Shown here in pieces: positions 1 through 6,052 of a DNA stretch of 7,354 nucleotides. The notes under the pieces were generated by a model that did not search any database, was not told the DNA's origin, and saw only the letters and a program-made list of their open reading frames with translations. This DNA is from Candidatus Eiseniibacteriota bacterium (lineage in GTDB: Bacteria; Eisenbacteria; RBG-16-71-46; CAIMUX01): NCBI GenBank assembly GCA_020431745.1, contig JAGQHR010000143.1, positions 1 through 7,354 of the forward strand, read 5' to 3'. Position numbers and translations under genes: made by a program. Within the stretch, counting starts at the first letter, position 1. Each line of letters starts with the position of its first letter.

Positions 1-59
1 ATGCCGAGCACGGCAGCGGCCGACCGGACCGCCGCGGCAAACAACGGTCGCGTCCTCAT
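1..59 (-). CDS. Start of an exported protein gene, cut by the window edge
   Basis: An ATG on the minus strand at 59 overlaps the TGA stop (58-56) of the M14-like gene as ATGA, the classic arrangement for translational coupling. A strong Shine-Dalgarno (GGGAGG) lies about 7 nt upstream, inside the end of the M14-like gene. The 19 complete codons read MRTRPLFAAAVRSAAAVLG: a basic start followed by an Ala/Val/Leu-rich stretch, as in a signal peptide. The rest of the gene is outside the window, so the product is unknown. The overlap implies it is co-transcribed with the M14-like gene, and both products are probably exported. The start is well supported; the identity is not. Confidence 0.6.
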   Translation of the reverse strand, partial: MRTRPLFAAAVRSAAAVLG

Positions 60-2089
60 CGGCTGCCTCCCTTCCCGTCCGGCCGACGCCAATGTTCTCC
101 GGGCGCGATCGGATGCTCGTCTCTTCCGCCCAGCTCCGAGATCACCTTGACCGTCACCTTTCCCCCGCTCGGCAGGCGCAACAACCGGCGCACTTCCTCC
201 GAACCTCCGCTGCCTTCCAGCCTTCCGAGGAACCCGCGCGACGGACCTCCCATGACTGCGGCCCCATCGGGAAGACCGAGCTCGAAGCGGGTCGGACGCA
301 CCTCCGCCGAGTAGCGACCCTGCGCCAGACGATCCGGCAGGTAGCCGGCGTTCTCGGCGGTGAAACGCAGCTCGTAGAGTCCATTGCCGAGCGCGTCGAG
401 CCGGACGTCCCGCAGGCGCACGCGGGGGAGCTGCGCGAGGACCCGCTCGACCAGCGCGACGTGTGGCGGCGCCAGCGAGTCGAGCACCGCGATCGGCGGA
501 TTGATGCGCGCGAGCGGAGCGTACCCTCCGACGAACGCTTCCTGGTCGGGGAAGTCGGGATGCGTGATCGGCTTCCATCCCAACCACGCCGACGCGTCCC
601 GCTCGACCAGCCAGTCGCGAAACGCTCCTTCGTCCGTGAGATCGGACTCGTCCGCGGCGCCCGGCCCCTTGCGTTCCCCGGCGCCTTTGTCGGTGGGCGC
701 GTCGTGTGATTCGGCGCCTCCGGGCGCACTCTCCACGACCTCCGCCGCGCCACCGCCGGCCATGTCGTCGGGCGACTCCCCGCCCGTCGCAGCGACGCCA
801 TCGTTCGCCCCGGGTTCGTCCTTCGACTCCCCGCCTCCGGACCCCTCACTGTCGCCTTTCCGATCGGCATCGTCGTCCCGCTTGGCCCGCGCCATCTGCA
901 GCCCCGGGCTCCATCCGGGAGTCGCGAGTCCCAGGCGGCCGCGGGCGTAGTAGACGAACTCCGCGAAACCGCCCTGGGCCGCTTCGGTCCGGGAGGGGGT
1001 GTCTCCCAGCTCCTCGGGTGTCATCGCGACGCCGTAGGAACCGAGGGCGACTTTCTTCGCGCCGTTCTGCAGACCCAGCGACTCGCGGTACTGCTTTGCC
1101 AGCTCGAGCAGCAACGGCAGATCCGCCTTGATCGGCGCGTCCAGCGGTTGCCGATTCCACCGACCGCGATCCATGTCGGGATCGCTGGTCTTCCCCTCTG
1201 GCAGTGGTGTGAGCAGATTGTCTTCGAATCCGTAGACCAGGACGGCGCCGATGTTCCGATGCTCGGCCAGGAACTCGACGAGCGCGCGCGTGGCCGTTTC
1301 GCTCACCTGGTAGACACCGCTCCCCCGTTCGAACCAGGGAAAACGCGTCGGGAAGTTCCGGCTCAGACGAACGCCGGCGTCCTCTTCTTCGTTCCAGCGC
1401 TCGTCGCCGTCGTCGTCGCGCCCTTCGACCAGGATGCGCCAGCCGCCGATCTCTCCTTTGTCCGCGACGGCGGGACGGAGGAAGTCCGGATGATCCGGTC
1501 GCTCGATCCAGCCGCCATCGGGATCGCGCACCCGCACCAACGCGATCGTGCCGTCGCCGTCGAGGTCGTCGGCCGGATCCTCGCCGAGCAACCCGTCCCG
1601 GTCGGTGTCCGCGGTACCGTCGATCCCCGCCTGCTCCCGGTGGGGCGTACCGCGCCACGCCTCGATCCCGTCCAGATCGACGCGCGGAACGACGTAGAGG
1701 GTTCGATCGGCCAGCAGGGTCCGCGCCGAATCGGGATGCTCGGAAAGGTGCCGCAGCACAGCCAACGCGAGCTCGGTGCCGATGAGATGACGCCCGTCCA
1801 GACCCGCCACGACCAGGAACGCCGGATCCTCGGGACGGCCCGCCCCGGCACGCATCAGCGGGATGGAGCGCCCCTGGGCATCCGTCCCGAGCGACTCGAG
1901 GTGGAGCTGCCCTTGGGACGCGGAAGCCAGTCGTTCGAGCGCGCGCGGAAGCTCGGCGTCGCTCGTGTACCCGTCCCACGGGGACGCGACGGCGCCGCTC
2001 CCCAACGTCGCGACCCAGAGGGCCATCGCGGCGGGGCCGGATGCCTCGTGAAGTGCGAACCGGATCAGGCGCGATCGGAACCGTTCCAT
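56..2089 (-). CDS. Exported M14 zinc-carboxypeptidase-like protein, probable pseudopeptidase
   Basis: I chose the ATG at 2089 (677 aa) because AGGAAGG sits 4 nt upstream; an in-frame ATG at 2116 would add nine residues but would place the ribosome site inside the gene. Residues 1-36 look like a signal peptide (basic start, hydrophobic core, GAVA-S cleavage site). The M14 fold is recognisable from LVVAGLDGRHLIGTELAL (92-109), RVDLDG (136-141), SRNFP (243-247) and FVYYARG (378-384). Active M14 enzymes carry HxxE, a later His, and a catalytic Glu after the YxxxG segment. Here the aligned positions read Asp98/His101, Tyr286 and about Pro391, so ordinary carboxypeptidase activity is doubtful. Two Asp-rich loops (162-180 and 225-237) resemble calcium-binding loops. 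Residues 402-488 are an acidic, Gly-rich low-complexity stretch, and the C-terminal part (about 555-655) looks like a beta-sandwich. Likely role: extracytoplasmic binding of peptide or cell-wall substrate. M14 membership is firm; function is open. Confidence 0.85.
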   Translation of the reverse strand: MERFRSRLIRFALHEASGPAAMALWVATLGSGAVASPWDGYTSDAELPRALERLASASQGQLHLESLGTDAQGRSIPLMRAGAGRPEDPAFLVVAGLDGRHLIGTELALAVLRHLSEHPDSARTLLADRTLYVVPRVDLDGIEAWRGTPHREQAGIDGTADTDRDGLLGEDPADDLDGDGTIALVRVRDPDGGWIERPDHPDFLRPAVADKGEIGGWRILVEGRDDDGDERWNEEEDAGVRLSRNFPTRFPWFERGSGVYQVSETATRALVEFLAEHRNIGAVLVYGFEDNLLTPLPEGKTSDPDMDRGRWNRQPLDAPIKADLPLLLELAKQYRESLGLQNGAKKVALGSYGVAMTPEELGDTPSRTEAAQGGFAEFVYYARGRLGLATPGWSPGLQMARAKRDDDADRKGDSEGSGGGESKDEPGANDGVAATGGESPDDMAGGGAAEVVESAPGGAESHDAPTDKGAGERKGPGAADESDLTDEGAFRDWLVERDASAWLGWKPITHPDFPDQEAFVGGYAPLARINPPIAVLDSLAPPHVALVERVLAQLPRVRLRDVRLDALGNGLYELRFTAENAGYLPDRLAQGRYSAEVRPTRFELGLPDGAAVMGGPSRGFLGRLEGSGGSEEVRRLLRLPSGGKVTVKVISELGGRDEHPIAPGEHWRRPDGKGGSR

Positions 2090-2093
2090 GGAG

Positions 2094-2100
2094 CCTTCCT
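2094..2100 (-). promoter_or_regulatory. Ribosome binding site that decides the M14-like gene start
   Basis: AGGAAGG on the minus strand ends 4 nt before the ATG at 2089. It supports the shorter 677-residue reading rather than the in-frame ATG at 2116. The shorter reading also puts the basic residues directly at the N-terminus of the signal peptide. Confidence 0.6.
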
Positions 2101-2178
2101 GGGGGTTTGAGGCCACGTCTTCGAACCCGCCGGTGCGCGAGGGGCGGACTCGGGCAGGGTGCTGTGCGTCAGCGCATT

Positions 2179-2209
2179 GCCGGCCCGGAGAAGATGCCAG
2201 CCGGCCCGG
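2179..2209. repeat. 10-bp direct repeat GCCGGCCCGG, 21-bp period
   Basis: GCCGGCCCGG occurs at 2179-2188 and again at 2200-2209, in the spacer between the tryptophanase stop and the M14-like start. A 21-bp period is two helical turns, which would suit a protein binding two sites on one face of the DNA. In such GC-rich DNA, chance is also possible. Confidence 0.35.
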
Positions 2210-2216
2210 TTGCGGT

Positions 2217-2229
2217 CAAACGACGTTTG
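2217..2229. promoter_or_regulatory. Perfect 13-bp palindrome CAAACG-A-CGTTTG
   Basis: The two 6-bp arms are exact reverse complements around a central A. It is the least GC-rich short patch of the spacer, which makes a chance GC palindrome less likely. It lies about 130 bp upstream of the M14-like start and 42 bp past the tryptophanase stop. It could be an operator for the M14-like gene or a small transcript hairpin. No regulator gene lies next to it in the window. Confidence 0.35.
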
Positions 2230-2230
2230 C

Positions 2231-2265
2231 GACCGGGGTCGGGGCGTTCCCGCCTCCCCCGGGTC
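2231..2265 (-). terminator. GC-rich hairpin after the tryptophanase gene, terminator-like without a U-tract
   Basis: Read on the minus strand just after the tryptophanase stop, GACC-(C)-GGGG pairs with CCCC-GGTC. These arms enclose an inner GGCG-GGAA-CGCC stem with a GNRA-type tetraloop. No run of U follows, so it is not a canonical intrinsic terminator. It could pause polymerase, stabilise the 3' end of the tryptophanase mRNA or act with Rho. Its position fits attenuation between this gene and the M14-like gene on the same strand. Confidence 0.4.
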
Positions 2266-2270
2266 GGCGA

Positions 2271-3644
2271 TCACGCCATCGGGCGCATCCGCGCGGTGAA
2301 GTGCCGAAGGAAGGGCGCCTGGTAGGTGATCTCCAGCCCGCGCAGCTCGGCGCGGCGCGCGAACACCTGCAGGATCACCTCCGAGACGTAGTCGATGTGG
2401 CTCTGGGTGTAGACCCGGCGTGGAATCGCCCGCCGCACCAGTTCCAGCGGCGGCGCGACGTGCTCGCCGGTCCCTTCGTCCCCGCGTCCGAACATCAGGG
2501 ATCCGACCTCGACTCCTCGCACGCCCCCGTCCAGATAGAGCTCGTTGGCCAGGACCTGCCCGGGCAGCTGCTCGGCGGGGATGTGGGACAGGAACGCACC
2601 GGCATCGAGGTAGACCGCATGGCCGCCCGCCGGCAGCACCACCGGCACGCCCGCCTGCTCGAGCTTGTCCGTCAGATACTCCACGGATCGGATGCGGTAG
2701 CGCAGATAGGATTCGTCCACGACCTCGCGCAACCCCTGGGCGATCGCCTCGAGATCGCGTCCGGCCAACCCGCCGTAGGTCGGGAAGCCCTCGGTCAGGA
2801 TGAGGAGATTGCGCGCCTGCATGGCCAGCTCGTCGTCGTGCATCCCGAGGAATCCGCCGATGTTGGCAAGGCCGTCCTTCTTGGCGCTCATCGTCGTCGC
2901 GTCGGCGTAGGAGTACATCTCGCGCGCGATCTCGGTCACCGACTTGCCCGCGTAGCCCTCTTCCCGGTGCTTGATGAACCAGGCGTTCTCGGCGAAGCGG
3001 CAGGAATCGAGGATGAGGAGCGCGTTCCGGGACCGCGCCAGGCGACTCGCGGCCCGCAGGTTCTCCATCGAAACCGGCTGACCGCCGCCGCTGTTGTTGG
3101 TGACGGTCATGACGACCGCCCGCACCCGATCCCCGTACTTGCCGAAGGCGTCCTCGAGCTTGTTCAGGTCGATGTTGCCCTTGAACGGATGCTTGGTCGA
3201 CGGAACCCGCGCCTCGGGAATCTGCAGATCGACGGCCCGTGCCCCCGCGAATTCGATGTTCGCACGGGTCGTGTCGAAGTGCGTGTTCCCGAGATAGACC
3301 GCCTGGGGACGGTTGAGGACGGTGAAGAGGATCTTCTCCGCCGCCCGTCCCTGATGGGTCGGGATGATGTGCGGGAAGCCGGTCAGGCGCCGCACCTCGT
3401 CCTCGAACACGAAATACGACGGGCTGCCCGCGTATGACTCGTCCCCCTTCATGATCGCCGCCCATTGCATCGCGGACATGCTGGAAGTGCCGCTGTCGGT
3501 CAGCAGGTCGATCAGCACGTCGTTGGCGTGGAGGAGGAAGAGGTTCCAGCCCGCCTCGCGGAGCAGGCGCTCGCGCTCCTCGCGGGTGGTCATGCGGATG
3601 GGCTCGACCGACTTGATCCGGAACGGCTCGATGATCGTTTTCAT
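2271..3644 (-). CDS. tnaA: Tryptophanase (L-tryptophan indole-lyase), beta-eliminating lyase family
   Basis: A cytoplasmic PLP enzyme of the tryptophanase/tyrosine phenol-lyase family, 457 aa against about 456-471 for characterised members. The ATG at 3644 is chosen because GGGAGGG lies 6 nt upstream and the protein then begins with the family EPFRIKSVEP segment (6-15). Family landmarks are DLLTDSGT (46-53), DESYAGS (68-74, with the active-site Tyr71), PTHQGR (95-100), GGQPVS (187-192), DSCRFAEN (213-220), SAKKD (253-257; Lys256 is the expected Schiff-base lysine), EGFPTYGGLAGRD (285-297) and IPRRVYTQ (407-414). Specificity positions are tryptophanase-like: Asp124 where tyrosine phenol-lyase has Thr124, Val378 and Val380 where it has Met379 and Arg381, and His448 where it has Phe448. 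Expected reaction: L-tryptophan to indole, pyruvate and ammonia. No TnaC-like leader or tryptophan permease is seen nearby. It is divergent from the lysine 6-dehydrogenase-like gene. An unusual beta-eliminating lyase with another substrate remains possible. Confidence 0.9.
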   Translation of the reverse strand: MKTIIEPFRIKSVEPIRMTTREERERLLREAGWNLFLLHANDVLIDLLTDSGTSSMSAMQWAAIMKGDESYAGSPSYFVFEDEVRRLTGFPHIIPTHQGRAAEKILFTVLNRPQAVYLGNTHFDTTRANIEFAGARAVDLQIPEARVPSTKHPFKGNIDLNKLEDAFGKYGDRVRAVVMTVTNNSGGGQPVSMENLRAASRLARSRNALLILDSCRFAENAWFIKHREEGYAGKSVTEIAREMYSYADATTMSAKKDGLANIGGFLGMHDDELAMQARNLLILTEGFPTYGGLAGRDLEAIAQGLREVVDESYLRYRIRSVEYLTDKLEQAGVPVVLPAGGHAVYLDAGAFLSHIPAEQLPGQVLANELYLDGGVRGVEVGSLMFGRGDEGTGEHVAPPLELVRRAIPRRVYTQSHIDYVSEVILQVFARRAELRGLEITYQAPFLRHFTARMRPMA

Positions 3645-3757
3645 GGGACTCCCTCCCGTTGCCCCCGCGACTTCCCCGCCTCGGAGGGGTCGGTGTCCGT
3701 TTCTGTCCCGTGACGGGGATTCCGGACATCCGAGACGCACCGCGGAGCTTGGCTTGT

Positions 3758-3774
3758 CGAACGGTACGCGTTCG
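3758..3774. promoter_or_regulatory. Perfect dyad CGAACG-N5-CGTTCG between divergent genes
   Basis: The arms at 3758-3763 and 3769-3774 are exact reverse complements with a 5-bp centre. It lies in the 182-bp divergent region, 114 bp from the tryptophanase start and 53 bp from the dehydrogenase start, where a dimeric regulator could control both genes. A weaker palindrome, CCCGT-G-ACGGG, is at 3707-3717. I found no convincing -35/-10 pair for either gene; TTGTCG at 3754-3759 overlaps the dyad but has no good -10 partner. Confidence 0.4.
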
Positions 3775-3826
3775 TGGCACCATGCTCGCTTCGGAATCCC
3801 CCGTTTCGGTATAGGAGAATCCCACC

Positions 3827-4999
3827 ATGCGGATGGCGATCTTGGGAGCCGGACAGCAAGGTTCGGCCTGTGTCCTGGACTGGCTCCGTCAGCCCGATGT
3901 CACCTCGGTCCTCGTCGTCGACAGTGATGCCGACCGCCTGGCCGCGCTCGAACGACGCTTCCAGGACGGGCGGATCGAGACGCTCGCGAGCGACGTCGGA
4001 GACGACGCCCGGATCGTGAGCGCGCTGCGGGGCGCCCACGCGCTGGTCAGCGCCGTCCCCTACTTCCTCAACATCGGGGTCACCAAGACGGCGATCGCGG
4101 CCGGCGTGCACCTGGTCGACATGGGCGGCAACACCGACGTCGTCTTCCAGCAACGATCCCTCGACGAGGAAGCCAAGGCGGCCGGCGTCGGCGTCATCCC
4201 CGACCAGGGTCTCGCGCCGGGATTGGCCTGCATCCTGGCGGCCCACGCCGTCCGGAGCTTCGACGAGGTCGACTCGGTGAAGATGCGGGTCGGGGGGCTC
4301 CCGCAGCATCCCCGGGGCTCCCTCTCCTACGCGTTGGTCTTTTCGATGCACGGCCTGATCAACGAGTATGTCGGCGAAGCGGTGGTCCTGGAGAACGGTG
4401 AGATCGCGCGCAAGCCGACGCTGACCGGCATCGAGCCGATCCGGTTTTCCGAGCCGGTGGGGCGCTGTGAGGCCGCGGTCACCTCGGGCGGCACCTCCAC
4501 CCTGCCTTGGACCCTGCGGGGACGGGTGCGCCAGCTCGACTACAAGACGGTCCGCTATCCCGGCCACTGGGGCCGGTTCGCCTTCCTCAAGTCGATGGGG
4601 TTGCTGGAGAGCGACCCGGTCCGGGTCGGACGGCTTTCGGTGAGCCCGCGCGAGGTGCTCGCCTCGGTCCTGGAACCACGCCTGACCGTGCCGGACGTGC
4701 GCGATCTCGTGGTCTTGCGCGTTTCCGTGGTGGGACGAAAGAACGGCCGTACGCTGCGCCGCCGCTTCGACCTCCTCGACTACTTCGACGAGAAGACCGG
4801 GCTGACCGCGATGATGCGCACGACGGCCTTTCCGGCCTCCGAGACCGCGTTGCTGCTGGCGCGCGGCCAGATCGCGGAACGGGGAGTCCTCGCCGCCGAG
4901 TCGGTCGTGCCGGGAGATGCCTACGTGCGGTCGCTCCGCGTGCGTGGGATGCGGCTGCGCGATTCGGAGACGGTCGTGCGGGAGTCCGAGGACGACTGA
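3827..4999 (+). CDS. Saccharopine dehydrogenase family oxidoreductase, probable L-lysine 6-dehydrogenase
   Basis: A 390-aa cytoplasmic NAD(P)-dependent enzyme; AGGAG ends 9 nt before the ATG. A Rossmann fold opens the protein: GAGQQG at 7-12, then VVDSD ending the second strand with Asp32, which favours NAD+ over NADP+. Family segments follow: GVHLVDMGGN (93-102), IPDQGLAPG (124-132), the GGTSTL loop (221-226), YKTVRYPGH (239-247) and VPGDAY near the C-terminus (361-366). These segments and the length agree, from memory, with bacterial lysine 6-dehydrogenase (Geobacillus type), which converts L-lysine to delta1-piperideine-6-carboxylate with release of ammonia. It is shorter than typical saccharopine reductases and lacks an obvious lysine-ketoglutarate reductase domain. 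The divergent tryptophanase gene suggests amino-acid catabolism. The gene ends 12 bp from the convergent SirB1-like gene. The substrate is inferred; a carboxynorspermidine or other saccharopine-like substrate is the main alternative. Confidence 0.85.
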   Translation: MRMAILGAGQQGSACVLDWLRQPDVTSVLVVDSDADRLAALERRFQDGRIETLASDVGDDARIVSALRGAHALVSAVPYFLNIGVTKTAIAAGVHLVDMGGNTDVVFQQRSLDEEAKAAGVGVIPDQGLAPGLACILAAHAVRSFDEVDSVKMRVGGLPQHPRGSLSYALVFSMHGLINEYVGEAVVLENGEIARKPTLTGIEPIRFSEPVGRCEAAVTSGGTSTLPWTLRGRVRQLDYKTVRYPGHWGRFAFLKSMGLLESDPVRVGRLSVSPREVLASVLEPRLTVPDVRDLVVLRVSVVGRKNGRTLRRRFDLLDYFDEKTGLTAMMRTTAFPASETALLLARGQIAERGVLAAESVVPGDAYVRSLRVRGMRLRDSETVVRESEDD

Positions 5000-5011
5000 G
5001 ACGACGGCGTG

Positions 5012-5875
5012 CTAGCGGGCGCGGGCGCGTTGCTGCAGGAGATCGGCGAAGCGTCCCAGACGCGACGACATCGTGTTGTCGTGCTGCTTCTGGAACACGA
5101 CCATGAGATGCCGGAGCACGCGCACGATCATGTCGCGCGCCGTCGAGTGCGAGATGTACGCATCGTGCCGGTAGTATCCGGCGCTGGTGAGGTACTGCAC
5201 GCAGTCGCGCCAGCTCAGGAGCTTTCCCCCCAGGAACGGATCCACGAAGATCTCCTCGCTGCCCGGCTCCGTGTAGCGCACCAGGAAATTGCTGGGGAGC
5301 CCGACTCCGTAGAACGGCAGCCCGAGCCGCTTCGCGACCAACAGGTGAACCGCGGCGAGCGTGACCGGGATCCCGGTTCGACGCTCCAGCACCCGATGGA
5401 GAAAGGCGTTTTCGGGGTCGTAGTAGTTTCGCGAATTGCCGGTCAACCCGTATTCGCGGTAGAGCACTTGATTGACGATCCGAACCTGATCGGCCGGGAG
5501 ATCCACCCCCTGCAGGCGCGGGGCGATCGAGGCCGCCAGCTCGTCGAGAGGGCGGGTCACCGCGGAGGGATCGAGGTCGGGATCCTCCAGCTTCACGAGG
5601 ACGAGACAGCTGCGCTCGAGGTCGAACTCCTCGTCCGAGAGTTGGCTCATCTCGGCGAGCTCGGACTCGACCTCGTCGAGCACGATGCGTTGCATGATGC
5701 TGCGCGCCCTTAGACGAAGCCGGGGATCGGCGTTTTCCGCGGCCATGCGCAGGGGTTCCATGGCCTGGCGGCCGCGGTCGAGGAGGTGCTCGATCACCAT
5801 CGCGTTGATCTTGGGGTCCTCGTCAGCCAGGAGGGAGACCAGGGCGTCGATTTGCTTCTTGTCCGTCACTTCCAT
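5012..5875 (-). CDS. SirB1/transglutaminase-like protein with N-terminal HEAT-like repeats
   Basis: A soluble protein with no signal peptide. The start is uncertain: the ATG at 5875 (287 aa) is preferred for a weak AGGGA/GAG upstream, while GTG at 5905 or ATG at 5896 would add 10 or 7 residues. Residues 6-64 form helical HEAT-like repeats (ALVSLLADEDPKI, then PLRMAAENADPRLRLRA). Residues about 110-245 match the SirB1 N-terminal/Transglut_core2 type: SRNYYDPENAFLHRVL (148-163), RRTGIPVTLAAVHLLVAKRLGLPFYGVGLP (165-194), then VDPFLGG (211-217). Family members usually read PGHFL after GVGLP, whereas this one reads PSNFL (194-198), so the conserved His is Asn. The Cys position of true transglutaminases is also not Cys, as is usual in this family. 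The molecular role of the family is unclear; protein-protein binding is likely. It converges on the dehydrogenase gene with a 12-bp gap, too small for a separate terminator. A weak TTGAGA (5939-5934) with a poor -10 (TAGCCT, 5915-5910) may be its promoter. Confidence 0.8.
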   Translation of the reverse strand: MEVTDKKQIDALVSLLADEDPKINAMVIEHLLDRGRQAMEPLRMAAENADPRLRLRARSIMQRIVLDEVESELAEMSQLSDEEFDLERSCLVLVKLEDPDLDPSAVTRPLDELAASIAPRLQGVDLPADQVRIVNQVLYREYGLTGNSRNYYDPENAFLHRVLERRTGIPVTLAAVHLLVAKRLGLPFYGVGLPSNFLVRYTEPGSEEIFVDPFLGGKLLSWRDCVQYLTSAGYYRHDAYISHSTARDMIVRVLRHLMVVFQKQHDNTMSSRLGRFADLLQQRARAR

Positions 5876-5950
5876 GGTCGTCTCGGGTTCCCTCATCGGC
5901 TTCACGGAAAGGCTATCAGATGCCGACGCTTCCTCTCAACGACCCGGCGG

Positions 5951-5971
5951 GATCGGCGCGCCGCCCCGATC
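5951..5971. repeat. Inverted repeat GATCGG-N9-CCGATC in the divergent spacer
   Basis: Arms at 5951-5956 and 5966-5971 are exact reverse complements; the octamer palindrome GGCGCGCC (5955-5962) overlaps the left arm. It lies between the SirB1-like gene and the M1 operon, upstream of both, so it could be an operator. GC-rich chance symmetry is a fair alternative. Apart from this, the promoter and the leader hairpin, I see nothing else in 5876-6094. Confidence 0.25.
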
Positions 5972-6015
5972 GCAAGACCGGCTCACTCCATCCCTTCGAC
6001 CGCTTTCGGGTGCTG

Positions 6016-6045
6016 TTGAACCCCCGACCGTTTGGCGTCTATGCT
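6016..6045 (+). promoter_or_regulatory. Sigma70-like promoter for the leader ORF and M1 peptidase
   Basis: TTGAAC (6016-6021) and TATGCT (6040-6045) are separated by 18 bp. The -35 matches TTGACA at four of six positions and the -10 matches TATAAT at four of six, which is good for DNA this GC-rich. Transcription would start near 6052, leaving about 43 nt before the leader ATG at 6095. The orientation fits the only downstream genes. Confidence 0.5.
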
Positions 6046-6052
6046 GATGTCC

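Noticed and set aside
1148..2110. Plus-strand frame opposite the M14-like gene (320 codons)
   Set aside because: Its composition mirrors the minus-strand gene and it has no ribosome site or domain; it is a shadow.
2088..3437. Long open frame on the plus strand opposite the tryptophanase gene (449 codons)
   Set aside because: It has no recognisable domain, and the opposite strand encodes an almost full-length, motif-rich tryptophanase.
3674..3689. Imperfect palindrome CCCCGCCTCGGAGGGG in the divergent spacer
   Set aside because: The inner arms mismatch and the composition is nearly all G/C, so chance is the simpler reading.
3810..3815. TATAGG as a -10 box for the dehydrogenase gene
   Set aside because: It overlaps the AGGAG ribosome site and would start transcription almost at the ATG, with no -35 partner.
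3641..4567. Minus-strand frame opposite the dehydrogenase gene, running across the divergent spacer
   Set aside because: It crosses the intergenic region and the start of the tryptophanase gene and has no family motif, while the plus-strand protein matches a known family throughout.
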